A DNA stretch of 64,000 bases from NCBI RefSeq assembly GCF_013375535.1, contig NZ_JABXJG010000001.1, forward strand, positions 186,001-250,000. The letters run 5' to 3'. Below are positions 47,844 through 56,596 of this stretch, in pieces. Numbering within the stretch: position 1 is the stretch's first letter; each line of letters opens with the position of its first letter. Source of the stretch: Sphingobium sp. 15-1. Its GTDB lineage: Bacteria; Pseudomonadota; Alphaproteobacteria; Sphingomonadales; Sphingomonadaceae. A program made the position numbers and the translations under genes. The notes beneath the pieces were generated by a model, which saw only the letters and a program-made list of their open reading frames with translations, searched no databases and had not been told where the DNA came from.

Positions 47844-49000
47844 TGAAGACGGTTTCGATCTTTGGTGCGACCGGCTCGGTCGGCATGTCGACGCTGGACC
47901 TGATCCAGCGCGATCCTGACGCCTATGGGGTCGTCGCGCTCACCGCGCATAACGATGTGGCGGGTTTGGCGGCCGCGGCGCGGCAAAGCAATGCTAAGCT
48001 GGCCGTTATTGGCCAAGATGCCCATTATGAAGCGCTGAAGGACGCGCTGCGCGGTTCCGGCGTGGAAGCGGCGGCGGGAGAGGGCGCGCTGGTCGAGGCT
48101 GCGCAGGCGGGAGCCGACTGGAGCATGGCCGCGATCGTCGGCTGCGCGGGTCTGCGTCCCACCATGGCGGCGCTGAAGGCCGGCGGCACGGTGGCGTTGG
48201 CAAACAAGGAATCGCTGGTGTCGGCCGGCGCGCTGATGATGGATGCGGTGTCGGCGTCGGGCGCCACGCTGCTCCCGGTCGACAGCGAGCATAATGCGAT
48301 ATTCCAATGCCTTGCGGGCAGCCATTTGGAAGATGTGGCAAGGATCACGCTGACCGCCAGCGGCGGCCCCTTCCGCACCCGCAGCCGGGAGGAGATGCGC
48401 GGCATCACCCCGGCCCAGGCGGTGGCGCATCCCAACTGGTCGATGGGCGCGAAGATCAGCGTCGATAGCGCGACGATGATGAACAAGGGGTTGGAACTGA
48501 TCGAGGCGGCCCATCTTTTCCCCATCGGGCTCGACCGGATCGAGATCCTCGTCCATCCGCAGTCGGTCATCCATAGCATGGTCGAGTATCGCGACCGTTC
48601 CACATTGGCGCAGCTCGGCTCGCCCGACATGCGCATCCCCATCGCCCACGCGCTCGCCTGGCCGGAGCGGATCGCCACGCCCTGCCAGCCGCTGGACCTG
48701 GCCCGGATCGGCCGTCTGGACTTCGAGGCGCCGGACGAGGCGCGCTTCCCGGCGCTGCGGCTGACGCGTCAGGCGGCGCAGCAGGGCGGGGCGGCCCCCG
48801 CCATATTGAATGCCGCCAATGAAGTCGCGGTCGCGGCTTTCCTCAAAGGCGCCATCGGCTTCCTTGATATCGCCATGATTGTGGAGGATGTCCTGAACCG
48901 CTATAGCGCGCCTGTGCCCCGCCAGATCGACGATGTGCTGGAAGCGGACGGGCAGGCGCGTATGATGGCTGGCCTCGTGATGGAAAGATTGACCGCTTGA
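47843..49000 (+). CDS. dxr: 1-deoxy-D-xylulose 5-phosphate reductoisomerase
   Basis: 385 residues. The NADPH fold starts VSIFGATGSVGMSTLDLI; LANKESLVSAG and PVDSEHNAIFQCL hold the metal and substrate ligands, with ASGGPFRTRSREEM as the flexible loop and SVDSATMMNKGLE further on. It performs the committed step of the non-mevalonate isoprenoid pathway, feeding uppS. Overlaps cdsA by one base and rseP by four. Confidence 0.97.
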   Translation: MKTVSIFGATGSVGMSTLDLIQRDPDAYGVVALTAHNDVAGLAAAARQSNAKLAVIGQDAHYEALKDALRGSGVEAAAGEGALVEAAQAGADWSMAAIVGCAGLRPTMAALKAGGTVALANKESLVSAGALMMDAVSASGATLLPVDSEHNAIFQCLAGSHLEDVARITLTASGGPFRTRSREEMRGITPAQAVAHPNWSMGAKISVDSATMMNKGLELIEAAHLFPIGLDRIEILVHPQSVIHSMVEYRDRSTLAQLGSPDMRIPIAHALAWPERIATPCQPLDLARIGRLDFEAPDEARFPALRLTRQAAQQGGAAPAILNAANEVAVAAFLKGAIGFLDIAMIVEDVLNRYSAPVPRQIDDVLEADGQARMMAGLVMERLTA

Positions 49001-50130
49001 TCCAGAATCCCGGTTTCCTGCTGACTGTCATTGCTTTTGTCGCAGTCATCGGACCGCTCGTCTTCGTGCATGAGCTGGGCCATTATCTGGTGGGCCGCTG
49101 GTGCGGGGTGAAGGCGGAGGCCTTTTCGATCGGCTTCGGTCCGGAAATCGCGGCCTGGACGGACAGGCGCGGCACCCGCTGGCGCTTGGGCGCGCTGCCG
49201 CTGGGCGGCTATGTCCGCTTCAAGGGCGACATGAACGCCGCCAGCCAGACCGATCCGCGCTGGCTGGAAATGCCCGCCGCCGAACGGGCGGAAAGCTTCC
49301 CGGCCAAGCCGCTGTGGCAGCGGGCGGCCATCGTTGCGGCTGGCCCCGCGATCAATTTCCTCTTCGCCATTCTGATCCTCGCGACCTTCGCCTTCGTCCA
49401 TGGCGAAAGCCGCACGCCCGCCGTCGCGGGTCAGGTGCAGCCGGGCAGCGCGGCGGCGGCGGCAGGCATCGTCGCGGGGGACCGGATCGTCTCGCTAAAC
49501 GGCCGGGAAATGGCGACTTTCGACGATATCCGCCTGTTCGCGCAGATCCGTCCGGGCGAACCCGTGACCATCGTGATCGACCGCAAGGGCAAGCTGTTCG
49601 AAAAGCAGGGCAATGTCGGCGCGGTCCAGGAGGATGACGGCTTCGGCAACAAATTCCGCATCGGCCGCTTGGGGCTGGCGCCCGGCGAACCGGTGATCGA
49701 GCCGGTCAGTCTCGCCCGCGCGCCCGTCGTCGCGATCGAGCGTACCGGGCAGATCATCCGCACCATGGTCGAGACGCTAGGCCAGATCGTCGGCGGCGGC
49801 CGGTCGGTCAAGGAACTGGGCGGCCCGCTCAAGATCGCGGAGGTCTCCGGGCAGGCGGCGACGCTGGGGGTGGAGAGCTTCGTCTTCTTCATGGCGCTCA
49901 TCTCGATTAACTTGGGGTTCATCAACCTCTTGCCAATCCCGATGCTGGATGGCGGCCATTTGCTGTTCTACGGGGTGGAGGCGATACAGCGGCGGCCGGT
50001 CAGCCCGCAGGTGCAGGAATGGGCCTATCGCTCCGGTCTGGCCGTCCTGCTGGCGATGATGGTGCTGGTAACATTCAACGATTTATCCTCTTTTGGCCTG
50101 TGGGATCGTCTGTCCGGCTTGATCGGCTGA
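48997..50130 (+). CDS. rseP: Site-2 zinc metalloprotease RseP
   Basis: 377 residues from a TTG start inside the dxr end. VHELGHYLVGRW (about 24-35) is the zinc site in the first membrane helix; one PDZ domain follows (VQPGSAAAAAGIVAGDRIVSLNG), and the last helices contain INLGFINLLPIPMLDGGHLLFY with the third zinc ligand Asp. It cleaves anti-sigma factors and leftover signal peptides in the membrane. It precedes bamA, as in most proteobacteria. Confidence 0.95.
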   Translation: MIQNPGFLLTVIAFVAVIGPLVFVHELGHYLVGRWCGVKAEAFSIGFGPEIAAWTDRRGTRWRLGALPLGGYVRFKGDMNAASQTDPRWLEMPAAERAESFPAKPLWQRAAIVAAGPAINFLFAILILATFAFVHGESRTPAVAGQVQPGSAAAAAGIVAGDRIVSLNGREMATFDDIRLFAQIRPGEPVTIVIDRKGKLFEKQGNVGAVQEDDGFGNKFRIGRLGLAPGEPVIEPVSLARAPVVAIERTGQIIRTMVETLGQIVGGGRSVKELGGPLKIAEVSGQAATLGVESFVFFMALISINLGFINLLPIPMLDGGHLLFYGVEAIQRRPVSPQVQEWAYRSGLAVLLAMMVLVTFNDLSSFGLWDRLSGLIG

Positions 50131-50242
50131 GCCGTATCGGGCAGGAGGACGCGATTTGGCGCCGTCTTTCCGGATGTGAACGGAATGGGTCCGGTGTGAA
50201 CGGCATGTTGCTTTTTTGTAGAAGGTGGAGCGGGTGACAGCG

Positions 50243-52894
50243 ATGATGAGCAGCAACAGGCAGCGCCCGGTCGTCGTGGCCCTGTTGGCGACGACGATGA
50301 TCGCGGGCATGTCAGCGGTTCCGGCTGTAGCGCAAAACGCCCCGGCGGCTCCTGCCCCTGCGCCCGTCCCTGCGGCGACGCCCGCAGTCGGAACGATCCG
50401 CAACATCGCCGTGACCGGCATCCAGCGGCTGGAACCGGACACGGTGCTGTCCTACACCAAGCTGCGGGTCGGCCAGCCCTTCACCCAGGAATCGCTCGAC
50501 CAGGCGCTGCGCGACCTTTACGAGACGGAGCTGTTCGCTGACGTCCAGATCCGCAACGACAATGGCGCGCTGACCGTCGAGGTGAAGGAAAACCCGGTCA
50601 TCAACCGCATCGTCCTTGAAGGTAATAAGCGCCTCAAGGAAGACAAGATACGTCCTGAAATAAAACTGGCTCCGCGTCAGATCTATACGCGCTCCAAAGT
50701 CCGCGCCGACGTCGCCCGCATCATCGAACTCTATCGCCGTCAGGGCCGCTTCGCCGCGACCGTCGAGCCGAAGATGGTGCAGCTCGACCAGAACCGCGTC
50801 GACATCGTCTTCGAAATCTCCGAAGGGCCGAAATCCAAGGTCCGCCAGATCAACATCATCGGCAATGAGAAGTTCAAGGACGGCGAACTGCGCAGCCAGA
50901 TGGTGACGAAGCAGTCGCGCTGGTTCCGCATCTTCTCCTCGGGCACCAGCTACGATCCTGATCGGCTGGCGTATGATCAGCAGAAGCTGCGCCAATTCTA
51001 CCTGACCGAAGGCTATGCCGATTTCCGCGTGATCTCTGCCGTGGCGGAGCTGACCCCCGACAAGCAGGACTTCATCATCACCTATGTGGTGGAGGAAGGG
51101 CAGCGCTACAAATTCGGTGACGTGAAGGTCAACAGCGACATTCGCGACCTGTCGGGCGATTCGCTGACCAAGATGCTGCCGATGAAGAAGGGGCAGTGGT
51201 ACAACGCCAAGCAGGTCGAGGACACGGTCGACACGCTGAGCGAGACGGCGGGCCTGTTCGGCTATGCCTTTGCCGACGTGTCGCCGGACTTCAACCGCGA
51301 CAAGGACACGCTGACGATGGGGATCGATTTCCGCATCGCCAACGCGCCGCGCGTCTATGTCGAGCGGGTGGACATCAACGGCAACACGCTGACGCAGGAC
51401 AAGGTGGTCCGCCGCGAATTCCGCCTGGCGGAAGGGGACGCCTTCAACAGCTTCCTGGTCAAGCGTTCGAAGGACCGCATCAATTCGCTCGGCTTCTTCC
51501 AGGAAAAGCTGGATGTCGAGCAGAAGCCCGGTTCCGCGCCCGACCGCATCGTGCTGGAAACCAATGTGCAGGAAAAATCGACCGGCGAACTGTCGCTGTC
51601 GGCCGGTTTCTCCTCGCTGGAGCGGTTCATCGTCTCGGCGTCGATCACCCAGCGCAACTTCCGCGGCAAGGGTCAGGAACTGCGCACCAGCGTCAACTAT
51701 TCGGCATACAGCAAGTCGGTGGAAGTGGGTTTCACCGAGCCCTATTTCATGGACAAGAATATCGCGCTGGGCGGCGACATCTATCGCCGTGACCTTAACA
51801 GCTTCCGTTATCTGAACAATAACGACCGCGACACGACCTATCAGCAGACCACCACCGGCTTCCAGTTGCGGGCGGGCGTGCCGATCACCGAATATATGTC
51901 GCTGGCGCTGCGCTATACGCTGAACCTGGATGATGTGACGCTCGACAAGAGCACTTATTATTCCGATATTGACGGCAATGGCACGCTGGAATGCGACCCC
52001 TTGCTGGCCGGGCGCTATCTTTGCGATGCGATTGGCAAGCGCACGACATCGTCGCTGGGCTATTCGCTGATCTACGACACGCGTGACAACCGTATCCGTC
52101 CGACGCGTGGGCAGAACATCGTTCTCAGCCAGGATTTTGCCGGTCTTGGAGGCAGCGTCAAATATGTGCGGACGCGGCTCAACGGGTCGAAATATTGGCC
52201 CTTGGGCAAAGGGTTCATCTTCTCGATTTCGGCCGAAGGCGGCTATATTCATAGCCTGGAGGGCGACCGCCGGGATGCCACGGGCGCTCTGGTCGATCCG
52301 ATCCGTCTGACCGACCGCTTCTTCCTGGGCGAGCCGCAGATTCGCGGCTTCGACATTCGCGGCGTCGGCCCCCGCGTGAAGCGCTGGTATCTGACCAAGG
52401 ACGAGAACGGCAATTATGTCCGTCAGGCCGGCAACAGCAATGTCAGCGACGATGCGTTGGGCGGCCGCATCTATTATATGGCGCGGGCGGAGGTTGAAAT
52501 TCCCCTCGGTTCGGGCGCTCGCGAAATGGGTCTGCGTCCGTCGGTCTTCGTCGATGCGGGCGCCGTTGCCGGTTTGCGCAATCCGTCGGTGATCGGCCAT
52601 TCGCCGGGCGTGTGTTCCAACATTGCCACGGGCCAGCGTACACAGGCGGTGAGCGATGGCGTCTGCCCGGGGGACAACACCACGGACCCGACGCAAAACA
52701 CGCACACGCTTATCATCGGGCCGTTTGAAGAAGAATATCTGGGCGACACGCTGAAACCGCGCGTGTCCGTCGGCTTTGGCGTCAACTGGAACTCGCCCTT
52801 CGGCCCGTTCCGCATCGACATCGCCAAGGCCCTGCTCAAGGAACCAGGGGACGACACCAAACTCATCACCTTCAACGTAGGGACTCAATTCTGA
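50243..52894 (+). CDS. bamA: Outer-membrane assembly factor BamA
   Basis: About 883 residues: a signal peptide (to about AVAQ, residue 31), a Pro/Ala-rich linker, five POTRA domains (from GTIRNIAVTGIQRLEPDTVLSY to about 450) and a 16-strand beta-barrel with RGFDIRGVGPR (the conserved L6 loop VRGF/Y-type motif reads IRGF) and a terminal aromatic Phe (NVGTQF). It inserts beta-barrel proteins in the outer membrane. Starts at GTG 50225 and ATG 50243/50246 are all possible. It overlaps ompH by one base. Confidence 0.96.
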   Translation: MMSSNRQRPVVVALLATTMIAGMSAVPAVAQNAPAAPAPAPVPAATPAVGTIRNIAVTGIQRLEPDTVLSYTKLRVGQPFTQESLDQALRDLYETELFADVQIRNDNGALTVEVKENPVINRIVLEGNKRLKEDKIRPEIKLAPRQIYTRSKVRADVARIIELYRRQGRFAATVEPKMVQLDQNRVDIVFEISEGPKSKVRQINIIGNEKFKDGELRSQMVTKQSRWFRIFSSGTSYDPDRLAYDQQKLRQFYLTEGYADFRVISAVAELTPDKQDFIITYVVEEGQRYKFGDVKVNSDIRDLSGDSLTKMLPMKKGQWYNAKQVEDTVDTLSETAGLFGYAFADVSPDFNRDKDTLTMGIDFRIANAPRVYVERVDINGNTLTQDKVVRREFRLAEGDAFNSFLVKRSKDRINSLGFFQEKLDVEQKPGSAPDRIVLETNVQEKSTGELSLSAGFSSLERFIVSASITQRNFRGKGQELRTSVNYSAYSKSVEVGFTEPYFMDKNIALGGDIYRRDLNSFRYLNNNDRDTTYQQTTTGFQLRAGVPITEYMSLALRYTLNLDDVTLDKSTYYSDIDGNGTLECDPLLAGRYLCDAIGKRTTSSLGYSLIYDTRDNRIRPTRGQNIVLSQDFAGLGGSVKYVRTRLNGSKYWPLGKGFIFSISAEGGYIHSLEGDRRDATGALVDPIRLTDRFFLGEPQIRGFDIRGVGPRVKRWYLTKDENGNYVRQAGNSNVSDDALGGRIYYMARAEVEIPLGSGAREMGLRPSVFVDAGAVAGLRNPSVIGHSPGVCSNIATGQRTQAVSDGVCPGDNTTDPTQNTHTLIIGPFEEEYLGDTLKPRVSVGFGVNWNSPFGPFRIDIAKALLKEPGDDTKLITFNVGTQF

Positions 52895-53550
52895 TGAAGA
52901 CGATTTTCAAGGCTGCCGCGCTGGTTCTGGCGCCGATGACCGCCATGGCGCTGACCAGCGTTCCGGCCGCTGCCCAGTCGAAGACCGGCATCGCCGTCGT
53001 CGACCTGCAGCGCGCCGTCGCCACCAGCTCGGCCTATTCCACCGCGCGCACCCAGATCCAGACCACCTACAAGGCGCAGATCGACAGCTTCACCGCGCGC
53101 AAGAATGCGATCGACGCCGATCTGAAGGCGAAGGGCACCGCTCTGGAAGCCGCGATGAAGGCTGCCGGCAACAAGCCGACCCCGGCGATCCAGACTCAAT
53201 ATGAAGCCTATCAGAAGGCCGGTCAGGACGGTCAGGCCGAACTGCAGCGTCTTGGCCAGCCGATCGCGCTCGCCAACGCCTATGTCGAGGAGCAGATCTC
53301 GGCCAAGCTGTCGGACGCGCTCAAGGCTGCCATGACCCAGGCGAAGGTCGACCTGATCCTGTCGCCCGACGCGACCGTGTCCTATCAGCCGACCGTTGAC
53401 ATCACCCAGTCGGTAGTGACCCAGCTCAACGCGCTGGTGCCCAGCGTCGGCATCGTCCCGCCCGCCGGCTGGCAGCCGGGCCGTCAGGGTCAGGGCGGCG
53501 CGCCTGCCGCAGCGCCCGCCAACCCGTCGCAGCAGCCGACGTCGCGCTGA
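52894..53550 (+). CDS. Periplasmic chaperone, OmpH/Skp family
   Basis: 218 residues with a signal peptide ([24 protein letters not shown]). The mature chain starts [25 protein letters not shown], typical of the Skp start, then a long helical arm, and ends in a Gly/Pro/Ala/Gln-rich tail. It carries unfolded outer-membrane proteins to the Bam complex. In LPS-bearing relatives lpxD would come next; here fabZ follows after seven bases. Confidence 0.92.
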   Translation: MKTIFKAAALVLAPMTAMALTSVPAAAQSKTGIAVVDLQRAVATSSAYSTARTQIQTTYKAQIDSFTARKNAIDADLKAKGTALEAAMKAAGNKPTPAIQTQYEAYQKAGQDGQAELQRLGQPIALANAYVEEQISAKLSDALKAAMTQAKVDLILSPDATVSYQPTVDITQSVVTQLNALVPSVGIVPPAGWQPGRQGQGGAPAAAPANPSQQPTSR

Positions 53551-53557
53551 TCGTTCG

Positions 53558-54040
53558 ATGACGGATCAGGTTGACGCCGTGTCCGGCGCCATCGGCCCCT
53601 TCGATATTCGGGGGGTCATGGCGTCGCTGCCGCACCGTTATCCGATGCTGCTGGTTGACCGCGTGGTTTCGATTGTGCCCAACACATCGATCCACGCGAT
53701 CAAGGCGGTGTCGATCAACGAACCTTTCTTCCAGGGCCATTTTCCCGGCCGCCCGATCATGCCGGGCGTGCTGATCGTGGAGGCGATGGCGCAGGCGGCG
53801 GGGGTGCTGACGGTACAGTCGCTGAACCTCGCCGGTTCGGGCAAGCTCGTCTATTTCATGAGCATAGACGGGGTGAAGTTCCGCAATCCGGTTGAGCCGG
53901 GGTGCCTGCTCGACCTGCATGTCGAAGTCGTGCAGATGCGCGGCGCCGTCTGCAAGTTCAGCGGCAAGGCGATGATCGACGGCAAGCTCCACGCGGAAGC
54001 TCATTTCGTCGCGATGATCGCTGATCCGCCGAAGGATTGA
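53558..54040 (+). CDS. fabZ: 3-hydroxyacyl-ACP dehydratase FabZ
   Basis: 160 residues with [11 protein letters not shown] (catalytic His) and [26 protein letters not shown] (about 64-90, catalytic Glu). It dehydrates 3-hydroxyacyl-ACP in fatty-acid elongation. It ends the bamA group; lpxA and lpxB, which usually follow, are missing and a short repeat and rpmE come instead. Confidence 0.97.
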   Translation: MTDQVDAVSGAIGPFDIRGVMASLPHRYPMLLVDRVVSIVPNTSIHAIKAVSINEPFFQGHFPGRPIMPGVLIVEAMAQAAGVLTVQSLNLAGSGKLVYFMSIDGVKFRNPVEPGCLLDLHVEVVQMRGAVCKFSGKAMIDGKLHAEAHFVAMIADPPKD

Positions 54041-54061
54041 GCGTCAGGCCCGCTTATTTTT

Positions 54062-54087
54062 GTCATTCCCGCCTTCGCGGGAATGAC
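54062..54087. repeat. Short palindromic repeat GTCATTCCCGCC type
   Basis: GTCATTCCCGC (54062-54072) pairs with GCGGGAATGAC (54077-54087) over 11 bp with loop CTTC. It is a common bacterial REP-like hairpin and may terminate the fabZ transcript. It does not share the core of the CTCCTGCC family. Confidence 0.8.
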
Positions 54088-54198
54088 CGTTTCTGGGAAC
54101 ATCCCTTGCTTTCGCGGCGAAACCCATGTAACGGCGCGCCTTCGCAATTTTTCGCATCCATGGCCGGTCGGAAACCGGCCCATAGACGGAGCAGACCC

Positions 54199-54423
54199 AT
54201 GAAGGCCGATACGCATCCCGATTACCACTTCATCACCGTCCAGATGACCGACGGCACCACCTTCCTCACCCGCTCGACCTGGGGCAAGGAAGGCGACACG
54301 CTGGCGCTCGACATCGACCCCAAGTCGCACCCTGCCTGGACCGGCGGCACCCGTCAGTTGGAGCAGGGCGGCCAGGTGGCGCGCTTCAACAAGCGTTTCG
54401 GCGGCCTGACGCTGAAGAAGTAA
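54199..54423 (+). CDS. rpmE: 50S ribosomal protein L31 (cysteine-free form)
   Basis: 74 residues: [32 protein letters not shown], then SHPAWTGG and FNKRFGG, the L31 pattern of alphaproteobacteria. It has none of the CxxC zinc cysteines, so it is the zinc-independent form. The start at 54199 follows GGAGCAGACCC. A strong terminator follows. Confidence 0.96.
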   Translation: MKADTHPDYHFITVQMTDGTTFLTRSTWGKEGDTLALDIDPKSHPAWTGGTRQLEQGGQVARFNKRFGGLTLKK

Positions 54424-54449
54424 TCGACCCTTCCAAGGGAATGATGGGA

Positions 54450-54475
54450 AAGGGCGCCTTCGGGGCGCCCTTTTT
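54450..54475 (+). terminator. Rho-independent terminator after rpmE
   Basis: AAGGGCGCC (54450-54458) pairs with GGCGCCCTT (54464-54472) around a TTCGG-type loop and is followed by a run of T. Very clear. Confidence 0.9.
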
Positions 54476-54526
54476 GTTTGTGTTGGATGGAGACGGGTTT
54501 TGGCCAGTCAATCATTCAGCGCACCG

Positions 54527-54548
54527 TGCTCCTGCCTGTGCAGGAGTA
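54527..54548. repeat. Copy of the CTCCTGCC palindromic repeat family
   Basis: TGCTCCTGCCTGTGCAGGAGTA, preceded by CACCG. Downstream, TTCGAGGAAAGCAGAAGGTCCGCTCC (54558-54583) parallels the sequence after the element at 3841, so the family unit is longer than its hairpin. It lies in the gap between rpmE and the convergent aroB. Confidence 0.8.
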
Positions 54549-54611
54549 CAGTGTAATTCGAGGAAAGCAGAAGGTCCGCTCCCCGTCCTCGCCAACATTC
54601 CCGTTTCGCGC

Positions 54612-55736
54612 TTAACCCGCCGCAGCGCGATCCTCGTCCAGAAACGCGGCGACATCCTCCAGCACGACATCTTTCGACAGGAAGGTCCGCCCGATCCCCC
54701 GCGCCAGCAGGAAGGGCAGGGTGCCCGCCGCCATCTTCTTGTCGTGCAGCATATGCGCGACCAGCGCCGCGCCGTCCGCCGTCACATGCGCGCTGGCAAG
54801 GTCATAAGGCAGGCCGACGGCTTTCAGATGCGTCGTCACGCGTTCCGCCTCTTCCGCCGCGCACAGCCCCAGCCGCACCGAATAGCGGAAGGCCAGCGCC
54901 ATGCCCGCCGCCACGCCCTCGCCATGAAGCAAAGTCTCGGAAAAGCCGGTGTCCGCCTCCAGCGCGTGGCCGAAAGTATGCCCCAGGTTCAGCAGCGCCC
55001 GGCGGCCGGACGTCTCCCGCTCGTCATCCGCGACGATCGCCGCCTTGGCCTTCACGCTGCGCTCGATCGCATATTCACGCGCCTGCGCATCGCCCGACAG
55101 CAGCTTATGCCCCTCCGCCTCGCACCAGGCGAAGAAGTCGGGATCGTCGATCAGGCCATATTTCACGACCTCGGCATAGCCCGCCCGCGTTTCCCGCGCC
55201 GGCAGCGTGTCCAGCGTCGAAGGATCGATCAACACCAGCGCGGGCTGATAGAAGCTGCCAATCAGATTCTTGCCCGCCCGCGCATTGATCGCGGTCTTGC
55301 CGCCGACCGAACTGTCCACCTGCGCCAGCAATGTCGTCGGCACCTGGATGAAATGGCACCCCCGCTTCAGGATCGAGGCGGCGAAGCCCACCAGATCCCC
55401 GATCACGCCGCCGCCCAGCGCCACCACATGGTCGCCCCGCTCGATCTCCAGCGCCAGCAGCGCGTCGAGCAGTTCCTCCAGATGGCGCCAGCTCTTGGTC
55501 TGCTCGCCCGGCGGCAGGATGATCGGCTCGACCGCGATATTGGCGGCGCGCAGGCTCGCCTCCAGCCGGGGAAGCTGCGCCTTGGCGACATGGGCGTCGG
55601 TCACGACCACCAGCCGCCGCGTATCTGCTCTTTGGCGCGCATAGCCCGCGAGATGCGTGCCCGCCCGGTCCAGCGCTCCTTGTTCGATCACGATGTCGTA
55701 ACTGCGCGCATCCAGCGCGACGCGAACTAGTGCCAT
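54612..55736 (-). CDS. aroB: 3-dehydroquinate synthase
   Basis: 374 residues. The NAD fold has [21 protein letters not shown] and [22 protein letters not shown]; metal and substrate ligands lie in [31 protein letters not shown] and [12 protein letters not shown]. It makes the first ring of the shikimate pathway. The start overlaps the aroK stop by ten bases, so the pair is co-translated. Confidence 0.97.
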   Translation of the reverse strand: MALVRVALDARSYDIVIEQGALDRAGTHLAGYARQRADTRRLVVVTDAHVAKAQLPRLEASLRAANIAVEPIILPPGEQTKSWRHLEELLDALLALEIERGDHVVALGGGVIGDLVGFAASILKRGCHFIQVPTTLLAQVDSSVGGKTAINARAGKNLIGSFYQPALVLIDPSTLDTLPARETRAGYAEVVKYGLIDDPDFFAWCEAEGHKLLSGDAQAREYAIERSVKAKAAIVADDERETSGRRALLNLGHTFGHALEADTGFSETLLHGEGVAAGMALAFRYSVRLGLCAAEEAERVTTHLKAVGLPYDLASAHVTADGAALVAHMLHDKKMAAGTLPFLLARGIGRTFLSKDVVLEDVAAFLDEDRAAAG

Positions 55737-56275
55737 TGGGAAAGCTGCTCCATGATGCTGTCGACCGCCACATCATGTGGCGCGGCGGCGCTTTTCACAT
55801 GGATGGGGCAGAGCGCGTAAACCGGATTGCGGATCGCGGCGAGTTCGGTCAGCACGACGCGGGGGTCCTTGCCTTTCAGCAGCGGACGCCCCTCGCGGCG
55901 CGACACCCGGTCGACCAGCGTGTCGATGTCGGCGTTCAGCCAGATCGCCAGCGCATGATCCAGGATCAGCGCCCGCGTCTCCTCCTGCATGAAGGCGCCG
56001 CCGCCGGTGGCGATCACCTTGGGTGCGCCATCCATCAGCCGGGCGATCACGCGCCGCTCGCCGTCGCGGAAATAGGCCTCGCCATAGCGTTCGAACATTT
56101 CGGTGATCGTCATGCCCGCGGCCTTTTCGATCTCCTCGTCCGCGTCGACGAAGCCGACCCCCAGCCGCGCCGCCAGCCGCCGCCCGACGGTCGATTTGCC
56201 GACGCCCATCATGCCCACCAGGACGATGGGGCCGCGCTTCGCACGCGCTTCGGCGGATTTGCTGTTTCGCTGCAT
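55727..56275 (-). CDS. aroK: Shikimate kinase
   Basis: 182 residues from the ATG at 56275. [18 protein letters not shown] (about 18-35) is the P-loop; VDADEEIEK, the [14 protein letters not shown] segment and ATGGGAFM follow, and [10 protein letters not shown] is the lid. It phosphorylates shikimate. An in-frame ATG at 56350 would add 25 residues reaching into the upstream gap and is rejected. Confidence 0.95.
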   Translation of the reverse strand: MQRNSKSAEARAKRGPIVLVGMMGVGKSTVGRRLAARLGVGFVDADEEIEKAAGMTITEMFERYGEAYFRDGERRVIARLMDGAPKVIATGGGAFMQEETRALILDHALAIWLNADIDTLVDRVSRREGRPLLKGKDPRVVLTELAAIRNPVYALCPIHVKSAAAPHDVAVDSIMEQLSQWH

Positions 56276-56370
56276 GGCGAGCGGGGCTATACATCCCCGC
56301 GCCGACAAGGCAAATCGCAACTTTCCTTGAGCTTTGGCCCAGCCAGACACAGCCAGCCAGAACAGGACCC

Positions 56371-56559
56371 ATGAAGCGCAACCGTTCCTACAGCAGTTTT
56401 GAAGGCAGCTCGCGCCGTCGCAAGGCGTCCCTGCCGATCATTCCCATCATCGCGGTTATCGTGCTGGTCGCGATCGTCGGCCTGCTCTGGTCGCGCGGCG
56501 GCGAAAAGCCGCAGGCGCGCGTGGAAAAAGTGATTCCCGCCGAAAAGCTGGGCCAGTAA
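56371..56559 (+). CDS. Hypothetical single-pass membrane protein
   Basis: 62 residues: a basic, Ser-rich cytoplasmic start ([17 protein letters not shown]), one strong helix ([19 protein letters not shown]) and a short periplasmic tail. No family recognised. It lies 16 bases or so before the next unknown gene and is divergent from aroK, so it probably heads an operon with the exported protein, xerD and perhaps accA. The positive-inside arrangement is consistent with a type II membrane anchor. Confidence 0.75.
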   Translation: MKRNRSYSSFEGSSRRRKASLPIIPIIAVIVLVAIVGLLWSRGGEKPQARVEKVIPAEKLGQ

Positions 56560-56596
56560 GCGGCATGGGCCAATAATGGGCATGAAGGAGCGGCGG

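Noticed and set aside
50312..52888. 858-residue minus-strand open frame opposite bamA
   Set aside because: It is the antisense image of bamA; its His/Arg/Gln-rich composition has no protein-like pattern.
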